Shown one piece after another: positions 1-10,137 of a DNA stretch of 56,927 bases (positions within the stretch are counted from its first letter, which is position 1; each line of letters begins with the position of its first letter). The DNA is taken from assembly GCA_024195585.1 (NCBI GenBank), contig SWBL01000332.1:1-56927 (forward strand), written 5' to 3'. A program made the translations under genes and the position numbers. A model generated the notes under the pieces. It did not search any database. It was not told the origin of the DNA and worked only from the letters and a program-made list of their open reading frames with translations. Origin of the DNA: Aureobasidium sp. EXF-3400. Taxonomy: Eukaryota > Ascomycota > Dothideomycetes > Dothideales > Saccotheciaceae.

Positions 1-101
1 ACTCCCCGGACCCAGTTCCGCCTCCGATGGTATTCCAACTCCCCGGACCCAGTTCCGCCTCCGATGGTATTCCAACTCCCCGGACCCAGGTCCGCCTCCT
101 T
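1..101. repeat. 37-bp tandem repeat, cut by the window edge
   Basis: Head-to-tail units begin at 1, 38 and 75. The first two are identical; the third diverges after about 27 bases, with ggtccgcc in place of gttccgcc. The array runs off the left edge, so its full size is unknown. The unit holds ccggaccc and ccgcctcc blocks but no obvious open frame or palindrome. Confidence 0.9.
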
Positions 102-719
102 GAATGATGATTAGTATTCATCCATTATCGGCCACGTTCGCACGACTTTCAAGATGACGAGATAATCCTTCGATTCGCTCCAGTTCTTGTGAGATTACAC
201 GTAGACCTTCGATGGCATGCAGAGCATCGATACTGTTGCTGATCCGCACACTCCCATATCACTGATCTAGAAAAGCATATGACACGTCAAACGAAAGCTG
301 GCAGAGTTACACACGAGTGTTTCACTCGGATGATTGGTAGATACCGATCCTGAAGGACCTCTTATTGGAGCGGCAGACATGAATTTTCTGCGTGGCAGAT
401 TTTGCCCTTACACGCGAACATACTTGTAGAACGCTGTGTCATGATATACAGTAAGTCTCGTGCCGACCCCACCCTCTCGACTGATGCACCTTTAATAGCT
501 CGGAACTTCGGATACAATCATCCTTCAGTACCTCTTCCACTGTGGTCTTGTATGACGAAAGGTCCAATCTCTTGTATTGCTCCCGACATCCGTTCACCCC
601 TGAAGCCCTCTCTAGCTCTGTTCTTCTCCTTCATGCTGCTCATATGCCGTTATCACGCTTTGACAGGCTTACCAATTGATAAACTCGGCCGAGTCAGAAA
701 GCTTCGTGACTCAAGTCAA
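102..719. other. Stretch without a supported gene
   Basis: Open frames here are short, lack good start contexts and show no recognisable protein. It is probably the 3' flank of the minus-strand gene whose last readable codon is near 720. No structured repeat seen. Confidence 0.5.
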
Positions 720-2015
720 TCACATACACCAGTCCTCTTCGACACGAGGGCGACGCTTTTTGGTTTGGTGAGGTCTGGAACGACAAGGGGGAACCTGGCG
801 CTGCCGCTGAGTGAGACGAAGGGCGTGAGACTCATTCTGACTGTCGACGATGACAATCATGGGATAGGTATTGGCATTGAGAGGCGCAGTCATGAAGTTG
901 ACGTCAGTGACCTGTTCGTCTGTGGCGTAACGAGGAGGGATCTGGTGGATGATCCACCATGCCATGTTGGTTTGACTGATAATTTCTGGATCGATAGAGA
1001 TGTTGAAGATTTGGAGAGGTGTGTTGCGTGATGCTTGAAAGATGTATGCACACTTGTCCGTGGTGTTGGGTCCGCCGCGGAAGTTCCAGCGAGGATACGT
1101 TTCTTGGTTTATGTTGTCAATCGCGATTTTGCCCTCTTGAGCACCTCTACAGGGGTGGTCGTTGGATGACTCTAGGATGATTGCGTGACGACTACTGACT
1201 CTGGACCAGTAGTCCTGGCCGAGCTCTTCGAGATCAGAAGCCCAGAGCTTTGACAGTCCGATCTCAGTAGTTCCCTGGCCAATGCGACCACCGCCTTCAC
1301 TGTCTAGAGGTCAGAAACAAGATGATTTGGTCGAGAGCTGGCAGATGCCTTATAAGTCAAGTCCCCAGAAGCAGTATTTTCCATTGATCTTCCTGTCACG
1401 TCCATCTCTGGAGTTCAGCTCTGCGATTCGCTCGCGTAGAATTTCAGCGGTGACACGGACGGTGAGGTCGCTGTCTCCTCCGCCGCAGTGTCTCATGGCT
1501 CCAAATTTGTACTCGCGCTCAGTGTCGGTCATTTCGTCCAAATTGGTTTGAGTTGTCATCTCAACTCCCATCATCTGAGCAGCCTCTCCAAGGTCTGAAC
1601 GCAATATTCCAATCAGCCTAGAACATGGAATCAGGGGAAAGATATTATACTCACTGTGCTTCTCATTGCCACAGTAGCCTTTGTGATAGCGATCACGGAA
1701 CCACTCCTGGCTGTCAAGGACATGGGCAAACAAGAGATTGCTTCGACGAGGTCAGTAGCTATCAACAGTAGGGGCCTACTTGTCTCACGAGTTGATGTTC
1801 ATCTCCTTTAGCTTAGCCTCGTCTCCTCTCTCAAGGTCTCCGCGGTCCCAGTACATCAAGACGTTCTTGATCTCTGATGGTGAGCCGCCATTTTGCTTGG
1901 TTATGGTTTCGATGAAGGCGTCTAGCGAGATGTTGTCCTTTTTGGGGGCGTCGTAGCCCCAGGGTAGCAGGTGTCGATGACTGGGGCGTCTGGGCTTAAG
2001 TCTCTTGGATGGCAT
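720..2015 (-). CDS. Hypothetical multi-exon protein
   Basis: I do not recognise this family. Three exons splice cleanly: 1789-2015 (ATG at 2015, MPSKRLKPRRPSHR..., a basic start), 1655-1740 and about 1350-1594. They are separated by a 48-bp intron (GTGAGA...GAAG) and a 60-bp intron (GTGAGT...TTCAG), and the frame is kept across both. A further exon in the same style starts near 1299 (SEGGGRIGQG...) and stays open to about 720, but I could not find a canonical donor joining exon 3 to it; exon 3 ends in TAA after KYCFWGLDL. Either that junction is unusual or there is a frameshift. The product is soluble-looking, with no signal peptide or membrane segment. The gene is divergent from the small gene at 2299. 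Confidence 0.5.
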
Positions 2016-2298
2016 GTTGGCTGATTCTTTGTCGAGAGTCCCTGGATGATAGTGTGTACTGTGGTGAGAAAATGATGAGAGAGGAGAGGACTGAATAATG
2101 AAGTAGATCCGCACTACACGTCGAGATAACAACAAAGCACGAACACGTCGACCGCACCACCACCGGCAGACCGCGCGATTGGTCAGTGCTTTTCCCGAAC
2201 CAGCGACGACGAAGTCATCTTCACTCGCTACCGGTGCTCACTCGACAGGGAGTCTTCTTGGTCTCTTCCCGTCCAAGGTCGCAGTCACCACCACCACA
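2016..2298. promoter_or_regulatory. Divergent intergenic promoter region
   Basis: This 283-bp stretch separates two divergently read genes with starts at 2015 (-) and 2299 (+), so it should hold both promoters. It has runs such as caccaccaccaca just before the plus-strand ATG, typical of fungal 5' leaders. I saw no specific binding site. Confidence 0.4.
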
Positions 2299-2763
2299 AT
2301 GCCTGAGTGCCTTGTCCCAGAAGGCCTGTACTTGGCCCCTTTCATGACCTGCTTGTATGTTCTTTGATCACAATTTACCACACTTTCATCGCTAACAATG
2401 AACTTGTTACGCTTTGACAGTCTGCACAATGCCACAAAGAAGATGCTCTTCTCCGAAGTCGTAGCCATTAAACCCTCACAACGCTGCATTGCTACAAAAG
2501 CACCTGGAGCCCTCTTGGTTTTTGAAGAATCAACTCAGTTTGAAATGCCTAGCGAAATCCCCAACAAAGGCTCTACCAACGACGAGGAGTGGGTTTCGGT
2601 GGAGGCTGACGGCCTGGATGATGCCTGGGTGGACGTTGACAAGGGTGTTCCCACCGACATTGGTCGTGGCGCCGCCGACGTCTGCAATGGCACCATCAGC
2701 CCTGGCCACACCAAGATCGTACTCCAAGTCTTTCAGGAGTACTACAAGAAGGTGTCGAGTTGA
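2299..2763 (+). CDS. Hypothetical small protein, two exons
   Basis: Exons 2299-2354 and 2421-2763 join around a 66-bp intron (GTATGT...TTGACAG) in phase 2, giving 132 residues that begin MPECLVPEGLYLAPFMTC. The ATG at 2299 has A at -3 (cacaatg) and is the first in-frame ATG. The second half is acidic (DEEWVSVEADGLDDAW) and ends in a basic EYYKKVSS. No signal peptide, membrane helix or known motif is visible, and I do not recognise the family. A longer upstream reading would need a non-ATG start. The phase-perfect splice and continuous frame are the support for a real gene. Confidence 0.5.
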
Positions 2764-3732
2764 GCTTTCAACTGGAGAATGGACAACGTGAAGAAGTAGG
2801 TTCCTGTAAAAGTGGTTCACATACATGGTCGAGAAGACACCTTTACTGATTCTTCTTTGCCTAGCCTCTCTTCACGCCCTTCTCGCAGTGGGTTTTTGGG
2901 TTCATGACTTTTCCTCTGTATTACTATATATTCTTCTCTACTTGAGGAAACAGTGGCTTTTTAGCCTGTGGCAGGTAGTTTTACCGCTGTTTTCGATGAT
3001 GGTTCAGAGGGATCTCTAGGCGTACGGTATCTGGGATGTGTTTTCGTGTCGGGACCTCATCAGGGTCGGACATACTTTTTGACATCCAGCTCTCGCGATC
3101 AAAAGCGATTCAGAGCACGGTATATGGAATTGTCTTCTTTTTTTTTCGTACTGCAATAGCAATGAATAGCATTTTTATCCCCCAAATACTCTTTTACTGT
3201 GCCATCTGATACTGTGACAGCTGTTGTCGATGCCCATACAATGTGCGGACTTGAAATCCTCGCTAGGATACAAAATGCAAGACATATAGCGAGCGGGAAG
3301 GAAACAAAGAAAGTCCCGTCCTTCAATGGAAGACCAAAACAAAGGGCTTTGTTCTTGTCGACCATCACGGCCATACATTGTTCAGCTCGTTTCCATTCCG
3401 AAGACTGGTGTATCCAGGGCCATGGTTATTGACCCGGTTAGTGCTCATGTAGGAGGCGCTAAGGGCCATTCATTCTGGCGGTGGCAGCAGCAGGAGCGCC
3501 GTCCAGTAATGGGAGCCATGCTGTTCAAGAGGAGGTACAGACATGCTGAGGGTGAAAAAGAGGATACAAACTAGAAATCAAGATGAAACTGGTGTTCGTT
3601 ATCTGTGTGTTACATATAATCAGAAGCTCGTACGTAGCTAGCTCATGAACAAGCTCAACAGAAGGCTCGAGAGAAGCCAAAAATATTCATGCTTGACATC
3701 CAATCTTCTTGTATCGAAGAATGTTGTAAGAA
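2764..3732. other. Intergenic, no supported gene
   Basis: Nearly 1 kb between the small plus-strand gene and the chitinase remnant. Several short open frames occur on both strands, but none has a convincing start, splice pattern or protein character. A T-run lies near 3138-3147. Nothing else seen. Confidence 0.5.
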
Positions 3733-4079
3733 CTAGACCTCTGGTGTCCCCGCCCAATGCACCAATCTTACAATCCTACCAACGGCCTTGTCGAGAGCTT
3801 TCGAGTATGTCCCGTCATAGTCGTCATGAGTCACTAAAGCACAGTAAGTAAACTGTTCAGCCACAATGTAACATATTCGATACGTACTTGCTGACACCAT
3901 AATGCCTCCCAAACATTGACCCTTGGCAAGGTCAACCTTGATACCCAGAGTTTCCACATCATCGTAAGCGATCCATTGATCATCCCATGTAGCTACCTTG
4001 ACAGCAGCATCTTCGTAGAATCTTGGCTCAATGTCTTTTGCTATGAGCAATTGGTCGATCTCGGTGTTGTGGAGGAACT
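3733..4079 (-). pseudogene. C-terminal remnant of a GH18 (class V) chitinase
   Basis: The minus strand encodes only the end of a glycoside hydrolase 18 chitinase. A segment like AAVKVATWDDQWIAYDD is followed by KVDLAKGQCLGGIMV, matching the last strands of the GH18 barrel. A 54-bp intron (3834-3887, GTACGT...TTTAG) joins GGIMVSA to MTHDDYDGTYSKALDKA, the usual family ending. The catalytic DxxDxDxE region and everything N-terminal to it are missing. Upstream, homology stops at EFLHNTEID (about 4079), where a TAA and then the half copy of the inverted-repeat element begin. The Trp normally found in the GGVMVWA strand is Ser here. I call it a truncated remnant, unlikely to be active. Confidence 0.8.
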
Positions 4080-4136
4080 CTTAGTGGAAAGTGGGCGGTT
4101 TCACATAGTCACTGTGCATTTTTATAGCTACACAAA
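4076..4136. repeat. Half copy of the inverted-repeat element
   Basis: The segment contains CTCTTAGTGGA, then TCACATAGTCAC, then TGTGCATTTTTATAGCTA. It matches, in the same order and spacing, the right half of the element at 47222-47355 (CTCTCAGTGGACA, TCACATGATAT, CGTGCATTTTTATAGATA). No left arm is found. It abuts the point where chitinase homology ends. Confidence 0.7.
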
Positions 4137-4226
4137 TCACACACTTTCGCATTGGAGATGTTCAAAAGCTTTCTTGCAAGCTTGTTTCTTTGCAGCAATA
4201 TGCGGAACGCAGGTTTGAGTTCAAGT

Positions 4227-5381
4227 TCAATCACCAGTAGCACGTTCTTCATTCCCCAGACCACGAAAAACAGCAGAAGATGACCGCTGCGGCGGCGGTC
4301 GTGAGCTGTGTGGCTTGTTCTGCAAGCTGACCGAAAATGCCATATTTGCCATAGCGTTCGACAATCGCGAGACTAGAGATACTGCGTTCGGATCCATGGA
4401 GTCTTTCCGAAGAGGCGCTGCAGAATACTTGGAAGGCGATGGTCGTTCTTGTTTGACGGCTGCAACCGCCGTCTTCTCGGGAAGTGATTTTGGCGCAGTA
4501 CTGTCAATGGCTGTTCCGACCAACGATGGCCGATGAAGCGCTTGTGGTTCGAAGAGCGAGGAGAACTGGTTGGCTAAATCTTTCACATGTCGTTGCGATG
4601 GCGACGATGAAACAGGTACAGACTTCCGAGCTGCCGAAGATGGTGGTGGCGCACGGCACGAATACGCTGTCTCTTGACCGGCAGATACAGAAATGCCGAC
4701 CTCACCAATGGCAAGCGATCGAATATAAGCCTTGATCTCATCACGTCGGTTTTGCAGGTGATCGATTTGCACGCCCTCAGCCAAAAGCTCGGCTTGAATG
4801 GTCCCAAGTACATCGAGGTTGGGCGGCCAGTTTAGTGCCGTAGATGAGATTTTGAAGTCTACCAGTAAGTCCTTGAGCGTGGTAGAATAGCTCACGAGCT
4901 TTGACTGCAGGTAGCGAAAGCCTCCGGTCGACAAACACGCCTCTTCTGTGAAGTGACATTTCTCTGCCTCGTCAAGCTGTGCGAAAGAAGTCCAGATGCG
5001 TCGAACATTTGATAAGCTGTGGTCGCATGCCTCGAGGGCGCGCCAGAGTTCTGACGCTTGCTCTCTTGTAGCCATTTCGAATAATGCGACAGATGGGGCG
5101 ATCGCATCCTCTAGCAGTCCAATGGTTTCCGAGACATATCTGACGTCGGGATTGATCGTTCTCAATTCGAATGGGCCGTCTTCGACGCATTTTACGGTCG
5201 CTCTCGAGCTTCGGTGCACGTCGATAATTTTATTCTCAAGGTAGTAGGGCATGACGTCGAGAACTTCCTGCTTATCGAAGCTTAGATTGGACACTGCTGG
5301 GTTATATGTCTCCAATTGAACGCGAAATGTAGTCGAGCGCTTCTGCTTTTCGAAAAAGGAGCTTGAGATGCTCTTGCTCAC
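4227..5381 (-). CDS. Hypothetical protein, 5' end unresolved
   Basis: A continuous frame of about 384 codons on the minus strand. The first ~230 residues look globular and helical (VRYVSETIGLLEDAIAPS, ALFEMATREQASELWRALE), and the last ~150 are Ser/Pro-rich and disordered, ending near a basic PHSSRPPPQRSSS stretch. I do not recognise the family. The frame stays open upstream to WYRKAYNDSV without an in-frame ATG before a TGA, so the true start must be a spliced upstream exon (somewhere in 5400-5960) or the gene is 5'-truncated. No signal peptide or membrane segment is visible. It lies just upstream of the chitinase remnant but shows no functional link to it. Confidence 0.5.
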   Translation of the reverse strand: MSKSISSSFFEKQKRSTTFRVQLETYNPAVSNLSFDKQEVLDVMPYYLENKIIDVHRSSRATVKCVEDGPFELRTINPDVRYVSETIGLLEDAIAPSVALFEMATREQASELWRALEACDHSLSNVRRIWTSFAQLDEAEKCHFTEEACLSTGGFRYLQSKLVSYSTTLKDLLVDFKISSTALNWPPNLDVLGTIQAELLAEGVQIDHLQNRRDEIKAYIRSLAIGEVGISVSAGQETAYSCRAPPPSSAARKSVPVSSSPSQRHVKDLANQFSSLFEPQALHRPSLVGTAIDSTAPKSLPEKTAVAAVKQERPSPSKYSAAPLRKDSMDPNAVSLVSRLSNAMANMAFSVSLQNKPHSSRPPPQRSSSAVFRGLGNEERATGD

Positions 5382-6543
5382 ACTGTCGTTATATGCTTTA
5401 CGATACCATCACACCGGTGACGCGTACTGTCGCCATGAAGGCTCCAGAGTGCAGAAGCAATTTGGTCGTGTCGATCGCCCAAGCAAAATGTACAGTACCT
5501 TTGTACCCCATACAGGGGACCAGACCGCAGCACGGCCACGTAACCTGCCACCACGACTTCTTCTTACATCGATTGACACCTCAAAACTGCATGAAGATGT
5601 CGAGCATGCGACTGATACGATCTTTAGAAGCTCGTCATACGGCGCACCACATCAGTTGACGTTGGCGGCGACACGAAAGCAAGGTTGTCGCGGCTAACAA
5701 CCTTTCGAAGGTTGCGCTGCCGCCAAGCTCTTGGTGACTGCGCCGAGGATGGCTTAGTGACATGGGTTGATGCTCTTGACAAGGAACAAAAGTTTCGATG
5801 AAACAAAGAGCTGGGGGTCGTCGAGATGATTTGCGCACTTCTTTGTCAAAGAGTCGTTGTGGCCGCGCCGATGGCTCCGACGTAGGGAGCCATTTGTCTG
5901 TCTGCCGAGTAGATTATGTAAGCAGACTTCGCCTTACATTGACCCCTCCTTCCTCCATTCTTTTTCTTCTCAGACTTTCGCCAAGTGGTGTAGAGAACAC
6001 ATGCAAGAACGCTTCCTACCTCTAGCTCTAGTGGTCACAAGACTTTGACTGGATTGAATCTCGCATCGCAAGCTGCATCTATGCTTATCACTATGAATCC
6101 ATCTCAATGAGCATTGAGAGCTTATGAGTTTGCTGTCGGATATACGGACAGATCGAAAGGCCTTCAAGAATGTGTATAGTGTTTTGTGAGTTGGAGTACC
6201 GCCGGGCCAAAAGTAGGAGTTGCCAGAAGATACAGATCTGTTAAACCAGATCAATCTTTGGCAAGCGAGACATACTCTCCTCGAGAAGCAAGTAGCTGCA
6301 AGTTCCTGAAAGGTAAAACAAACGTTGCTTCTGTGTTGCTGTATGACTCGTAAGCCATCTCTGTACCAAGTTGTTGTTTCGAATGAGCTTTGACCGCCTC
6401 TCATGCGAGCAGCCCGTCGACCAAACCCATCGTGCGCGTACACGAACACGAACACAACACTTCTCTTTTCGTCTGCTTACACTTCTCGCCTCTCTGCATC
6501 TTCCGCGGCTCACCTAACACGACGGCTACGCCAGCTAATCAAG
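5382..6543. other. Intergenic region, possible missing first exon of the 4227-5381 gene
   Basis: About 1.2 kb holding overlapping short frames on both strands, none convincing. A first exon for the minus-strand gene at 4227-5381 may hide here, but I could not find a phase-correct donor and acceptor pair. The last part is the 5' flank of the F-box-like gene at 6544. Confidence 0.4.
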
Positions 6544-7668
6544 ATGTCTCCCTCTCCCCCCACAACATTCCGCCTCAAGGACCTGCCGTCTGAGATCTTC
6601 AAGCTGGTCTTGAACAACGTCGACAAGTCCGACCTTCCAGCCATCAGATCTACCTGCAAAATCCTCAAGGAAGAAACCGACGACCACTTCCACGTTGCTT
6701 TCTTTACTGAGATCGAGTGTGATCTTAGCCAGAGGAAGCTGGAAAAGCTGGTGTGGCTTTCCAAACAGTCTCAACTCGCCTGCCACATCAAGACCTTGTT
6801 GTTCTCAATTCACGACAACTACACCGCTCGCTCTATCCATCGACTTGTCGACGTGGTCATCAACAATCTCAGCTTCTTCAGCAGCTCGCTCACACTCGGT
6901 GTAGCATCGCAGCAGTGGAACCATTCCAGCGTCTACCGTCACTGCGGAGAGATGACTGAGTTCCTCAAGAATCGTCTCGTTTCTTGCACGAACGCCATCG
7001 ACGCAAGCACCTGGAAGGTTGTTGCCAGGATTGGCGATATTAGACTCGGTCGCGACTACGTTAACCTGCATGACTGTTTCGGCATTTTCGAGGAGTTCGT
7101 TAGGTCCAAACTGAACAGAAATGTTACCACTACACAGAACATCGAGATAGAGATTCATGAAGGCGCCGGCGATCTAGTTCGCTACGTCAAAGTCACCAAG
7201 AATCCAGCCTTGCAGGCACATGCGATCCTCGAGAACTTCAACTGCGTTTGATCCGACGCCAACAACTACAACTACTCACTGAGCGACGCTGTCTTTATGG
7301 AATCCTGAAGATTCAACTCGCTTACTGTCAAAGACTCTATCATCTTGCGACAGACTTTGCGTTTCGCTGTCAACAGAAACCCTTCCCTGAGACATCTCGT
7401 CCCCGAAGACGTTCGAATCAGACGCTTCGACATCAAATTCCCCGAGATTGTGCCCTCAGACTGGATCGATACCTTGCAGATGCTTCGTCTGGACAATCTC
7501 GAATCATGCCGCCTCGTCAACTTGTATGACGGCAACGGTGACCTCTTCATCGAAGGTGCCTGGGAGTCCACCGCCACATCCTATCGCAGTGTCGGCGAAG
7601 CGATCGCTGGCCTTGTCGAGAACGTTCAGCGCGCTCGCTCGATCAGAGACGAGGCTGAGGCTCAGTAG
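6544..7668 (+). CDS. F-box-like protein, two exons
   Basis: The ATG at 6544 (aagatg) opens a protein with an N-terminal F-box-like helix set at residues ~12-50: LKDLPSEIFKLVLNNV, then IRSTCKILKEE. F-box proteins usually recruit substrates to SCF ubiquitin ligases through Skp1; that role is inferred here. Exon 1 ends after NFNC at 7245. A 108-bp intron (7246-7353, weak donor GTTTGA, acceptor CGACAG) keeps frame into TLRFAVNRNPSLRHLV, which runs to the TAG ending at 7668. The product is about 338 residues. If the intron is not used, the protein stops at 7251. After the F-box comes a segment like LEKLVWLSKQSQLACHIKTL, shared in layout with the genes at 8723, 10906, 35200 and 45796, so these look like diverged paralogues. 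Confidence 0.65.
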
Positions 7669-8095
7669 ATCCTCCCACGGAGGTCTACGACGACAACAAC
7701 AATGACGGTGTCTGAGCGACACTATTAGGCTACTAGATGATCATGGGGCCAATCAGTTAGGAAGAGGTTGGGGCACTCAGGGGTTGAGAGCACAGTACTG
7801 TTGGGCGGACACAAGCCCAAGATCTTTCTTCTCATCGCTTTCTAATCGAAACTTCCATCTGTCTCTCTGTTTTTGGACTCTCTTGGTGGTAAACAAAGTT
7901 TTCGGGCTCTGTGGTGATGTTCCCTTTCCGCATTGTAGCAAGTTGTAGCAAGTCCGGTTGGCGGTCGAGGAAACTTCTTACTAACAACTAGACAGCCAGT
8001 GTTTTCTTGCTATCGGATTAGGAGCTAACATTCTCGCAAGGGTCGTTAATCGACATTGGAACGATTCAGCAGCCTCGTGTTCAAAAGTATGTAAC
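7669..8095. other. 3' flank of the F-box-like gene
   Basis: No gene seen. The sequence includes a short direct duplication (tagcaagttg tagcaagtcc) near 7935-7955. It leads into the solo inverted-repeat element. Confidence 0.4.
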
Positions 8096-8222
8096 GCGTA
8101 TAGCTATAGAAATGCATGATACTACTAGGAAACTAGACAGTCTCCACTGAGAAGCAGCAAAACATGGCCTCTCTATGGACAGCTTTCGTTTCCGAATGAG
8201 ACTGTGCCTTTTCGTAGCATGT
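8096..8222. repeat. Solo inverted-repeat element, diverged
   Basis: The left arm reads GTATAGCTATAGAAATGCAT. An inner stem pairs GTCTCCACTGAGA with TCTCTATGGACAGC imperfectly, and the right arm ACTGTGCCTTTTCGTAGCAT resembles the reverse complement of the left arm with several mismatches. Spacing matches the copies at 41143 and 47222. It lies about 430 bp downstream of the F-box-like stop at 7668. Confidence 0.6.
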
Positions 8223-8722
8223 GCCTTACTCTGTGTTGTGGTTCGGAGGATGATAGAAGTTACATACTTCTAAACACGGTATATCAAAGACTACTCTCTG
8301 TTGTTGATGAGTGAAAGCACGTAGTTAGTCAAAGACGAGATGTGGGTTGTGCTCGAACTAAAACTGCTGTTCTCGATTGGTCGATAGAGGGTTTCGGACT
8401 TTCGTTGTCAGGGCACTGAAAATCGGCCTTCTATTCACTCGTCGTACGTCTCTCCCCTTTACCTCCAACACTTGCATCACCCCTGACGCGAAGATCTCTC
8501 AGACCAGCAGTATCGACCGCTTCTCTATCATACTCAACCGTCGCCATGCAGCACTACAGCCGCGCTGCGCGCATGGCTCGCTTCACTTCTACGAACCGTT
8601 CTCATGATGGTCCTAGTAGGTCGGCACTACACATATCTTTACCTCACTGCTGACCACATATAATCATAGGAGGCGGCATCTTCGCTTACCTCGACTCTTG
8701 CCGCATCGTTGAAACTGCTCAG

Positions 8723-9853
8723 ATGGCCTTAGCCCTTGGTCCAGATTCAAGACTCGCGTCACTGCCGATGGAACTGCTTCAGATGATCATCAAACTCGTA
8801 GCCGAGGACGAGAAAAGCCTGCCAAACGTGAGACTCGTCTGCAAACTGTTCAAGAATCTAAGCGAAGATGACTTCCATTGCGCCTTCCTCATCCACCTTC
8901 GTGTCGCACCAACCCGCAAGGCCTTTGTCAGATTGTTATGGACTGCACGTCGTCCCGACCTTGTCCGTTCTGTCCAAGCGATCACTGTTTCCTACGACAA
9001 CGAGAGTTTTGCTGAGTCGGGCGCCTTGTGCTCTGGTATGCACGAAAGGGGCAAACTCGATCTTCTACTCGAGACCCTCGAGTACTTCCATCGCATTGAT
9101 AGAGACGTCGACCTTATTGTCACGGTCGCCAATCCTCCTCTCGACGCGAGTTCATCGGTCATCCACATCCTGTACCGGGTCCTAGGATATGTGCTCTTCG
9201 GCTATCCCGTATACAGCCCGCCTGGTGTACGCAGCATCTCTCTGGACATCGATGATACCTCAAGTGCCGCCTTTCCAATCTTGACCGATCCTGCCGAGGA
9301 CCGCGACCGCGCCGAAGACTTCGGTCCAAGATTCAAAGACATCTGGGTGCGCATGGCTGAGATCAGAACTCTGGAGATCGTGCAGGTCAGATTCGGCAAG
9401 AAGCACGAGACAACACAAGCCCCTCGCTTTATGAGAATCATTCAGCAGGACGAAAAAGTCCATCTCAGCATACAAAACCTCGGACTCTGGCACTGGGATA
9501 TCATGGGACGTTTCACTGTGTTTTCTGAGATCTACTCCCTCAACATTCAGAACTGCTCAATCGACACCTGCGAATATCACGAACTGTTCTACGGTCCCAC
9601 GCTTAGACACGTGGCCCTCCATCATGTCGCTCGATACGACGTTTTCAGAACCTTTAATCCGCCAATGGTTCATGTAGAACGCGATTCATGGGATGAATGT
9701 ATGGTCATGATGGCTGGTCGCGCTCCTTTGCAGTCACTTTGGCTCAGTCATCTTCATGACGAGCATGGTCAGATCGTCTATACTCAGTCCTGGATCGTCA
9801 AAAGCACTCCTGAGCGTACAGTCAGTGATGCCATCTTTGCACAGTACCCTTGA
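8723..9853 (+). CDS. F-box-like protein
   Basis: A single-exon frame of 376 residues from ATG 8723 (cagatg). The F-box-like region covers residues ~10-55: LASLPMELLQMIIKLV and NVRLVCKLFKNLSEDDFHCA. The usual role would be a substrate receptor of a Cullin-RING ligase; this is inferred from the motif. The middle part carries weakly leucine-rich segments (LRHVALHHVARYDVF, LQSLWLSHLHDE) as in fungal F-box proteins with irregular LRR-like C-termini. No membrane segment or signal peptide. It lies about 1 kb after the F-box-like gene at 6544 on the same strand and is followed by a tandem array of the inverted-repeat element. Confidence 0.75.
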   Translation: MALALGPDSRLASLPMELLQMIIKLVAEDEKSLPNVRLVCKLFKNLSEDDFHCAFLIHLRVAPTRKAFVRLLWTARRPDLVRSVQAITVSYDNESFAESGALCSGMHERGKLDLLLETLEYFHRIDRDVDLIVTVANPPLDASSSVIHILYRVLGYVLFGYPVYSPPGVRSISLDIDDTSSAAFPILTDPAEDRDRAEDFGPRFKDIWVRMAEIRTLEIVQVRFGKKHETTQAPRFMRIIQQDEKVHLSIQNLGLWHWDIMGRFTVFSEIYSLNIQNCSIDTCEYHELFYGPTLRHVALHHVARYDVFRTFNPPMVHVERDSWDECMVMMAGRAPLQSLWLSHLHDEHGQIVYTQSWIVKSTPERTVSDAIFAQYP

Positions 9854-10137
9854 TTCCTTGTCTCGTCAACACATCGACGGAGGGTTGACTCTTGGGGTTT
9901 GAATCATGGGATACTCCCATCGTTTTGGAGTAGTCATGGAGGACGCATAACTCTGGCCATGCGCCAACGGCTGCTGCCTTACGGGTTGTTACAGGGTGGG
10001 TCTCTTTTATTCACTGAACGCGATTTTGGCATCTCTCTTTTGCCTTTGGGTCGTTCTGCGTTTTCATTCAAATTGTATACTAGTTTCCACCAATGACAAT
10101 CTCATCTCTACAAGCGAATGACCTCCATATGAGACCC
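9854..10137. other. Short spacer before the repeat array
   Basis: No gene. It is the 3' flank of the F-box-like gene, containing cttttgccttt and ttcattcaaattg motifs. No terminator-type structure was recognised. Confidence 0.4.

Noticed and set aside
3270..3300. AAAATGCAAGACATATAGCG resembles the element's left arm
   Set aside because: No inner stem or right arm within 200 bp, so counted as chance.
5970..6455. 161-codon minus-strand frame
   Set aside because: Non-ATG-rich, Cys/Arg/Ser-heavy product without splice context; overlaps the F-box-like gene's 5' flank.
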